This document shows positions 56,786-64,000 of a DNA stretch of 64,000 nt, one piece after another. The stretch spans positions 21,496,748 to 21,560,747 of the forward strand of contig ML664199.1 in assembly GCA_007570785.1 (NCBI GenBank). The letters run 5' to 3'. The notes under the pieces were generated by a model. The model was given only the letters and a program-made list of their open reading frames with translations. It made no database searches and was not told where the DNA came from. The translations under genes were made by a program, and so were the position numbers. Position 1 is the stretch's first letter; each line of letters begins with the position of its first letter. The DNA comes from Antilocapra americana (lineage: Eukaryota > Chordata > Mammalia > Artiodactyla > Antilocapridae).

Positions 56786-58640
56786 CTCTTTCTCTGACAC
56801 CGAAATTGCCACTGACAGAGCTACTAATTTGTGGCTTTTTATATTCTATTTCTCATTCATGAAATCAAGGCTAAGCCATGACTTAATTGAAAGAGAAAAT
56901 TGGATTGTACACATAAAAAAAGATAATCAATGAAGGATAGCCCACCAAGAATATATGTGTTAACAAAGGATGATTGGAGATGTATTGTTTTTACTCAACA
57001 CGGACAACCTTGTACAGTCATAGCCCAGTGATATAAAATTAGTCTGTGTGTGTGGGGGGGGGGCGGAATCTTAGTGTTATGGAAGAGTGTATGTAGGGAA
57101 CTATTTTTCTTCCATACAGCCTCCCCTACTGACTGAATACACCAGATATCAGATGAAATACACTTGCAATCATAGGATGCTTCTGAAAATTTCTTCCCAT
57201 CCTGGATTTTTTTGATGAACTGTTTTTTGTCTGGAAATAATAGTGAGTAATAGTGGGAATTTTTTTTTCTTGCTCTTGACTTAAGCTTAGAAGGTAGAGG
57301 AAGAATCTTCTCAAATAGCTAGGAAGGTAAAAACAGTAAAATAACACAGACATACTCCCCTGCCCCTGCTCCAAGTTTCTGTCCAATGGGAAAATATCAA
57401 AGCACAGAGGTCTCTCTCCTCTCAGAAAAGCATTCATGGGTAAAGAAATTGGTGCCACCTTCCCTCTGCCCTGAGAAGCTGTGAGCACAGTGCGGGGAGA
57501 AAGGATCCATCTTCCGGGGCAACAGAACAACTGCAAAGCTGCTCACAGAAATCAGGGGCTCACTGGACCAGTGGAATTCCCACACCACACACTTGAGCCA
57601 CTTGACTAGTGCTGTTTGCCAGGATGTAGCCAGCTAATTGAATTTAAATTAATGATGTACATTTCTTTTAGTTTAAGTTGCTAAACTGTATTTTCATGTT
57701 TGATAGTCATTTGCTAAATCTTGGGAAAACATTGCATGTATAATAACATGCTTGAATCCCCTGTGGCATTAAAAAAAAACTAACCAGTTATATATGATTT
57801 ACTCATTTGCAACACATCTGTATTTTAAAGAAACATTAGTATCATCAGGAGAGGGATTGGGTTAGTGATTTAAATTCTGATTCAGATATTATTTAAGAAG
57901 ATTATGCCAGAAACAAAAGATACACTTCTGTCTTTCATAACATGGGGAGACTTTGGCTCACTTTCAAAGAGAAAAATAAAGAGATGTCAAGAAATAATTT
58001 TTTTCATGAAATAATAACTATTTTTAAAAATTTAATAAGACAGAATTATTTTTGCTTTTCTTTAGCTCCCTGAACTCTAAACAGCAATGGTAAAGAAATA
58101 ATTTACTCCTAGCTAACTAATTTGAAAAATGAAATATGTAATCTTTTCAAGGCATAAATGACTTGATTCTTTGCACTCTGCTAGTTTGGGAAAAATGCAT
58201 AAGGTTGCAAAAAATTAATGAAGAGCATTTAAATCAGATTTCTTGAATTTTTTCTCATTATCTGTATCTATAGTAAGTTTATCACAAAATAAACATAGAC
58301 AAGATGCTAAAGTTGGGTTTATATTGTCTATGAGTATGCTCTTTCCTTACATATAATATTGTAGTGGAAATAACATTGAGACAAGAGTCAGAAGACACAG
58401 ATTTTGATTCCATCTCAAGAACTTAAGAGTCAGGAAAACTCTAGTTAGTTCTTTAACATCTCTATAAGGTGGTTGCCTTGTGTATTAAATGGTTATACTA
58501 ATATTAGGATGAAATATATAATATTGACAGAATTTGGCTGCTTTTGACCAATGAAAATGATGACTTTGTGTGGTTCAAGTTACTACTATTCTGTCTTATA
58601 TGGTTACAACAGGAAATAAGGTTCTGTAACATTTTGGAAT
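56786..58640. other. Unassigned DNA with one MIR, no gene seen
   Basis: Includes GTGTGTGTG followed by an 11-G run at 57042-57063. The minus-strand 136-codon frame at 57126-57536 has no recognised domain. 58378-58480 is MIR-like. Confidence 0.5.
58378..58480 (+). repeat. MIR SINE core remnant
   Basis: GAGTCAGAAGACACAGATTT, TGATTCCATCTCAAGAACTT and TAGTTCTTTAACATCTCTAT correspond to the MIR core. Confidence 0.6.
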
Positions 58641-58759
58641 GTGCTGGTCTCTCAGTTGTGTCCAACTCTTTGCCACCCGATGGAGTGTAGCCCTCCAGGC
58701 TCCTCTGTCCATGGGATTCTCCAGGCAAGAGTACTGAAGTGGGTTGTCATGCCCTTCTC
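58641..58759 (-). repeat. Bov-tA SINE fragment, antisense
   Basis: GTGCTGGTCTCTCAGTTGTG, TGGGATTCTCCAGGCAAGAG and AAGTGGGTTGTCATGCCCTT. Only the BovB-like half is present. Confidence 0.88.
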
Positions 58760-60149
58760 ATTTCTCCTGTACATGAAATAATTTCTTTTAACAGTTTGGA
58801 ATACTATTAAATATATATAAATGTAAGATTTCTATTGTCCTAACATAAGTGTGCATGTGTTCAAACACAGGACAACCATTTGGTGCAGCTGTAATAATAA
58901 TTGATGCAGAGCTTCACACATTAATTTGCCCAGGATGCAAAAAGGACTGAGAGAACTGGGTGGTATAAACCAACCTTTATGATTGCTGGTTTCTTCTCCA
59001 TTGAGAATGTGTAAAATTTGGCCATTACATTAAAGAAAATAAAGTATGGGCTAGAGACTGAATGAAAAGCACAGGAATAATTGCCTATTCTATCTGCAAA
59101 TCTTTCTTTACCTATCAGGGACACACTGATGATCTGACTTCTCTGTAGCCATCATCTGATGCATAGCATTCAAAACGTGGTTCAAATGAGTCTTTTCTTC
59201 AAAGTATTTAAACACTAGATTCTGGCTCTAAAGCAAGCCATCTTGGGTATTCGCAAGTAACCAAGTGGGAGCCTATGTCATTCAATCCTGCCTTCGGTCA
59301 GGCACAAACTCTTTGCCTCCTCTGCTCTTTATTGCACTTCATCTGCTTAAAACCCACACCCCACGCCCTCTATCCACAGCCTGTCCTGATGAACTGCTTC
59401 TCTTTGCTGCTTAGCTGTGCTAGTCTCAGTCCAGCCACAACTAGGTCTTTGAGTTAAGTTCCGGCAGAAGTAGTCAGCCCATCTGCAGAGAAAGACTCGA
59501 GAAGAGGCACCATGAAACTCATTGATGGAGTCCAGTGGTCTCAGGAAGAGCAAACGAATTATCTTCCTTTCTTACAATTGTGTTCTCTTGTGAGGCCTAA
59601 CTTTACTGCCTAATCTAAGGTGCTGTGAACTAATGCACGATCTTCTCATTTTAACTTTAATTGGTCTGTATGGGTTTCTGGCACCTACAAACATGAACTC
59701 ACGTTTAGGGTGTATGCTTGTTCTAGGGACACCATTCTTGAACAGTGAATGAACACTTGAACACCATTCTTTTGGCTTGTTTATGAGTCACTAGACACAA
59801 CCGTTGGATTTATATCTTTCTATTTTATGTATGTTACATGAACATATACAGATTTTTAATGCAACTTATTAATCAGATTTATAGTCAGTGACTTTTTTTT
59901 CTGTAATCAAAGTCAAACTCGTGCCAACTTTAAAAAGAAAAAGGATTTACAATTATCAACATTATTCAAAGGGCTGTGCTATTGTACTGGATAGTTTACT
60001 TCCAAAGAGGATTTCCAAGAGTCCTTTAGTTCTGTAGCATTATTGGAATATTTTCATGGCATCCTATGCTGCCTGGTTCTGAAGGAGAATCTCTCAATGG
60101 ACACAATAAAGAAAAAGACACATTTCTAAGGTGTACCTTGATACCACAT

Positions 60150-60311
60150 GCTTTGTGATCACCATACTATCATATAATTGTAGGTGGTATTAACACTTTT
60201 CCCACTGTGAACCCCATATCAGTGCTTTTTAATGATGGAGATTGAGCATTGTGACTCTTGGTAGCTTAAAATAAATCAGCATAAACATAAAGCAAAAAAA
60301 AAAAAAAAAAG
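60150..60311 (+). other. Possible 3' end of a processed retrocopy, source not identified
   Basis: AATAAA near 60270 is followed by an 18-base A-run at 60293-60310, the spacing seen at reverse-transcribed mRNA ends. I found no matching target duplication and no recognisable coding remnant upstream, and the left border is arbitrary. It could equally be the tail of an unnamed repeat or chance. Confidence 0.15.
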
Positions 60312-61261
60312 AAAGAAAATATTTGTCTTCAGTCTAGCTGCTTCCTGATGGTATAAACAGACCAAGAGGCAACAGTGGATGCTCTTGAATCTGTTTGGAC
60401 AGAGTCTCTTACAGACCTATTTTCTGTTAACTGTGGCATGGATGCCCTTTTGTATTTCATAAGCAAGAGAAGTCCTTATGTTGTAGTCTCATTGAAGGAC
60501 AAAAGTGACACTGTACTCTAGGAGATATTTCTTGTTTAAACAAGTAACAAGAAGATTATTTGAAAGGTAACAGCCAGGTTATGTACCCCATAAAAGTACG
60601 AATGATTTACAAATATTTAACAAGGAAAAAACTAATTATGCTGCTCCTGTCACAGAGAGGCCAGACTCAGAAATGGTATAATCAATATGGGAATGTTAGC
60701 TGTAATACAGTCTGTCAGCTTTTTAACCAACCAAAAAAAAAAAAAAAAAATCAGAAAGTCTATAAACAAAGTTGAGCCCTCTCCTTCAGCCCAGTGAATT
60801 TTATGTATCTAGTTGCATGCCTTTCACATGTAGGATATCTGAACATCCAGAAGCTATTTCCAGGGCCATTTGGGAAGGCCCATTTGGCCTGAATTAAACT
60901 GGAATTCTCAGAAAACTGGGTGGCTTCACAATGGGTTGCTGTGCAGAAAATGTAACATTTTTTTTCTCTAGGCCCTAGTTAGCATTTCCTAGAACATTTG
61001 TCCTTTTCCACCAAATTAACAGAAATTTGACTCTACGATGGGCTCAGGAAGTTGTTTTCCTAGGAAGTGAGTGTGTATGAAGACATTCCCATTGTTGTAT
61101 ATTTTGCCTGGTATCATATAGCTATAAATTTATCGATAAAGATGTGTTAATGGTATTTCAGGGCCCAGGGAAATTGCCTGGTAGAGAAACATCACTCTAA
61201 AATATTATACAAAAAGTGGTTCTCAAAATAGTGTGAATAAGAGAGGAATCATATGCAAGTC

Positions 61262-61352
61262 GCGAGCATGGTCGGAGAGTCGACTCTGTGAGCTCAGTTC
61301 CCAGCTCGGGCCAGCCACGTCGTAGTTATGACCTTGGCTAAGACTGATGCAC
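61262..61352 (+). repeat. MIR-like remnant with CpGs
   Basis: GTGAGCTCAGTTCCCAGCTC, then GTAGTTATGACCTTGGCTAA, the MIR core order. Several CpGs (CGCGAG, GGTCGGAG, GTCGAC, CACGTCG) remain. Confidence 0.5.
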
Positions 61353-61466
61353 CACAAATCTTTCACCTGAGAAATGCAGCCAACAGTGGGAGTCGTTTTG
61401 TATGGTTATCGCAAAAAAGAAATAGTACATGAAAAGTGTGTAAAACAGTCTCTGAAAAATTGAAAG

Positions 61467-61657
61467 CTGTGTCTGAAATTTTGTGACCCCACAGATTGTA
61501 GCCCACCAGGCTCCTCTCTCCATGGAATTCTCCAAGCGAGAATACTGGAGTGGGTAGCCATTTTCTCCTCCAGGGAATCTTCCTGACCCAGGTATTGAAC
61601 CCAAGTCTCCTGCATTGCAGGCAGAGTCTTTATCATCTGAGCCACCAGGGAAGCCCC
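61467..61657 (-). repeat. Bov-tA SINE, antisense
   Basis: TTTTGTGACCCCACAGATTG, CATGGAATTCTCCAAGCGAG, CAGGTATTGAACCCAAGTCT and GAGCCACCAGGGAAGCCCC: nearly full length, lacking the extreme 3' end. Confidence 0.93.
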
Positions 61658-63334
61658 TCGCACATAGTAAATACTCAATAAATATTAGCTTACTAGTATC
61701 ACACTTAAGTCTTTACCATTTGCAACTCATGCCATCTTAGCTTTGCTAAATTCTGGTACAAACAGGCTTACAATCACAGTAATGACTCCAATTTTTCTGA
61801 AATTTGCTGAACCTTTGGGAATAAAGGACTCTGCAAGAGGCACATACAAGTCCCTCTCTCCTAGCCTTTCATCAATACTTCCTGGTTTTCCTGGGCTGCT
61901 TCACACAGGCTCATGGATTGTCTTGTATTTTTCTTATTGATGTTGGCTTGACTTAAAGTCCCTGACAACAGTTCTCTGCTATTGCATCTGCAGCCAAGAT
62001 TGATAAGAATATTGAGGCCAGTGCCAGGGGCCCCGCCTCCCTCTTGCTACATCCAAAGTTATCAACCTAGTCCTCACTATTTGGGAGTCCCCTGGTGAAA
62101 ATGTGTCTCTCCTCTATTCCATGGCACATTTTATCACCAGCTCAGTGAAACAGTCAGTGTGGTAGCCCCTTTGCTTGCAGTTCCTTCAAAAACACAAAAT
62201 TTCAACTTTTGCTTATAGCACCATCCATTAGGTACAGGCATGCATGGATAAGGTAAAAATAAGGACTAATATCTAACATATATATGATCCTTTCCTCTCC
62301 ACCTCAGGCTTTCTCCCAGGCAATGGTACAAAAGAGCACTTTCCCAGCCAATTTTCTCAGAAAATTGGTTCCTAGAGACCTTGAACCATATCCCAATTCT
62401 GAAGAATTTGTCCAGGCACATCTGAATGCCAGCTTAGGCCCAACAAGCCTCCCTTCTATGTGATGTAAATGGTATGAACTTTTTCTATTTCCCAACAGAG
62501 TTTTACCTGTAGTTTGAGGAACATGGTTTGACCCGCAGCAAATATGACCCATGTGATGGCTATGACAGCGAGGCTCTCTGTGCTTCTTGTTCAGAGATGG
62601 CACTCCACGTAAAGTTCTCAGAGTTGGGCCGCCCCTGATTTGTAGCTTTGTTTCAGTAGTTTGGGTTGGTTACCACTTTTTACATCGTAGTAACTTTACT
62701 TTATTGCTACTGTCACAACAAAGCAAAGCAGCTATTATCGCACAACAAACTAAAGCTACATTTCTAAGCCATTGCATCTAACCAAACTACAGCACTGTAA
62801 CACCCAATTTACAGCTTATTCCAATTGCCTGGACATGAGGAGCATAAAATAAAAATAAAAAATATACATATATATCCAATTTCATTGGCTCATCTGGGGC
62901 AAGTGCTTTGAAGTCTGGGAGGATGACTATAAAACAGCTGAGGTTCTGTGTGGCCCACAAGACCTCTATTTAGAGCTGGGCAGCTGAGTACACATTGGCG
63001 CTAACTTAAAACTGTCCACATGGTAGGTTGACATCACACTTGGGTTCTAACACCTCAGTCCAGCCAAGTTGGAAGCCTGTGCCTCGAGGTTCATGCAGAA
63101 CTGTTATTTGCTGAGGTATAGGCACTTCTGTGTAAGGGATTCTTAAAGTTCCCTGGAGGATGAAAGATTCTCAAAGATAATCCAATTGGTCAACCTGTCA
63201 AGGATTTGAAGGGATGATAGGAGAAAGCACAGTGTAAAGGCAGAAAGACAAGGTAGGTTCCTTATGACCTTATAGAAGCATACTGTTTCGTTTCCATTGA
63301 AGAGTGTGGCTCTGGTTAATGTTGTGGATGAACT
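61658..63334. other. Unassigned DNA, no gene seen
   Basis: A TAAATACTCAATAAATA motif directly after the SINE (61668-61684) may be an L2 terminus. No convincing exon or young repeat. Confidence 0.5.
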
Positions 63335-63344
63335 ACCCTAAAAA

Positions 63345-63667
63345 GGAGATCAAACCAGTCAATCTTAAGGGAACTCAACCCTGAATACTCATTGGAAGGA
63401 CTGATGCAGAAGCTGAAGCTCCAGTATTTTGGTCACCTGATGCAAACTGCCAGCTCATTGGAAAATCTCTGATGCTGGGAAAGACTGAGAAGATGCTGGC
63501 AAAAAGAGAAGAAGGCGTCATAGGATGAGCTGGGTGGACGGCATCACTTAATGCAGTAGACATGAACTTGGGCAAACTTTGGGAGACGGTGAGGGGCAGG
63601 GAGTCCTGGCATGCTGCTGCCCATGGGTCACAAAGAATAGGTCATGACTGGGTGACTGAACAACAGC
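63345..63667 (+). mobile_element. BovB 3'-end fragment with target duplication
   Basis: Starts GGAGATCAAACCAGTCAATC and runs through CTCATTGGAAGGACTGATGC to GGTCATGACTGGGTGACTGA. ACCCTAAAAA at 63335-63344 and 63668-63677 marks the insertion. Minus-strand frame 63375-63575 is a shadow. Confidence 0.93.
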
Positions 63668-63677
63668 ACCCTAAAAA

Positions 63678-64000
63678 TAAGCAGACGAAAGCCTGATATC
63701 TTCTCTCCTCTCATAGATTCTTGCACAAGAGCATACAGATTTCAAAATGGCCTAACCATTTCTCTCTTATCTGACATGAATCTTCCCTTCAAGAGCCAGC
63801 CTCTTCCAAAAGAAAGTGTGTAAGAAGTCCCTGACAAGGGGCTGGATGTGGCTGTGGGTGCCTCCTCTCTCCTTCAGTACGTCAGCCCACACACTGTCCA
63901 CGGTCCGTATATCACAGGGTGGCTTTGCACTCAGCAATCTGTGCAAAAAGAATCTGGGAAATGGAACAGGTGAAGCATAACACAGTGGTGAGAGAATGGG
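63678..64000. other. Unassigned DNA to window end, no gene seen
   Basis: No repeat or coding exon recognised. Confidence 0.5.

Larger units (their letters stand above)
58760..61466. other. Unassigned DNA, no gene seen; two A-runs and a MIR
   Basis: About 2.7 kb without young LINE or SINE. An A-run at 60293-60310 lies about 24 bases after AATAAA (near 60270), and a second A-run lies at 60733-60750. 61262-61352 is MIR-like and unusually CpG-rich. No supported exon. Confidence 0.5.

Noticed and set aside
57126..57536. 136-codon minus-strand frame
   Set aside because: No recognisable domain, no splice or promoter context, low-complexity segments (SSSKKS, LLSLSQEQEKK).
1..64000. CRISPR array, phage, operon or other prokaryotic system
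   Set aside because: No regularly spaced direct repeats with unique spacers, no compact gene order and no ribosome binding sites. All recognised features are vertebrate retroposons and transposons.

Overview
This is a non-coding window from a ruminant nuclear genome, almost certainly a bovid. The diagnosis rests on the retroposons: BovB (RTE-type) LINE copies, tRNA-Glu-derived Bov-tA/BovA2 SINEs whose 3' halves match the BovB 3' end, dimeric BovA2/ART2A-type units with an (AGC)n tail, CHR-type cetartiodactyl SINEs and 5'-truncated bovine-type L1 copies. Older mammal-wide layers are also present: MIR, L2, MLT1-type LTRs and hAT DNA transposons. Family names come from remembered consensus features, not from a database run. 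I cannot tell cattle, buffalo, sheep and goat apart from this sequence. I found no convincing protein-coding exon, RNA gene, CRISPR array or prokaryote-like operon. The longest meaningful reading frames lie in dead LINE reverse transcriptase remnants.

Layout: 1-2.8 kb is mostly unassigned AT-rich DNA with a CA repeat and a MIR. 2.8-9.6 kb is retroposon-rich: three antisense BovB pieces, a SINE interrupted by a BovB 3' end, a TG repeat, a hAT remnant with a target duplication, and a SINE inside a SINE. 9.6-14.9 kb is poor in young repeats and holds a possible non-coding exon and a small CpG cluster. 14.9-22.9 kb has scattered CHR, Bov-tA and L1 tail copies. 22.9-27.3 kb is a dense LINE cluster: antisense L1, sense BovB, then a second sense BovB carrying a SINE and an L1 tail. 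27.3-33.9 kb has CHR and Bov-tA copies. 33.9-42.7 kb has no recognisable ruminant-specific SINE or LINE and is the best candidate for constrained regulatory DNA. 42.7-64 kb is a mixture of scattered SINEs, two MLT1-type LTRs, an ERVL-like LTR, a young L1 tail, a second copy of one hAT family and a final BovB 3' end.

Nothing here acts together as a gene system. The window reads as a gene desert or a very large intron, with its insertion history preserved in nested insertions and target-site duplications. Its most functional-looking parts are the repeat-poor stretches, notably 36.3-40.3 kb, 44.3-44.8 kb with several forkhead-like motifs, and 10.4-11.0 kb. Conservation there is inferred from texture and lack of young insertions; no alignment was made.
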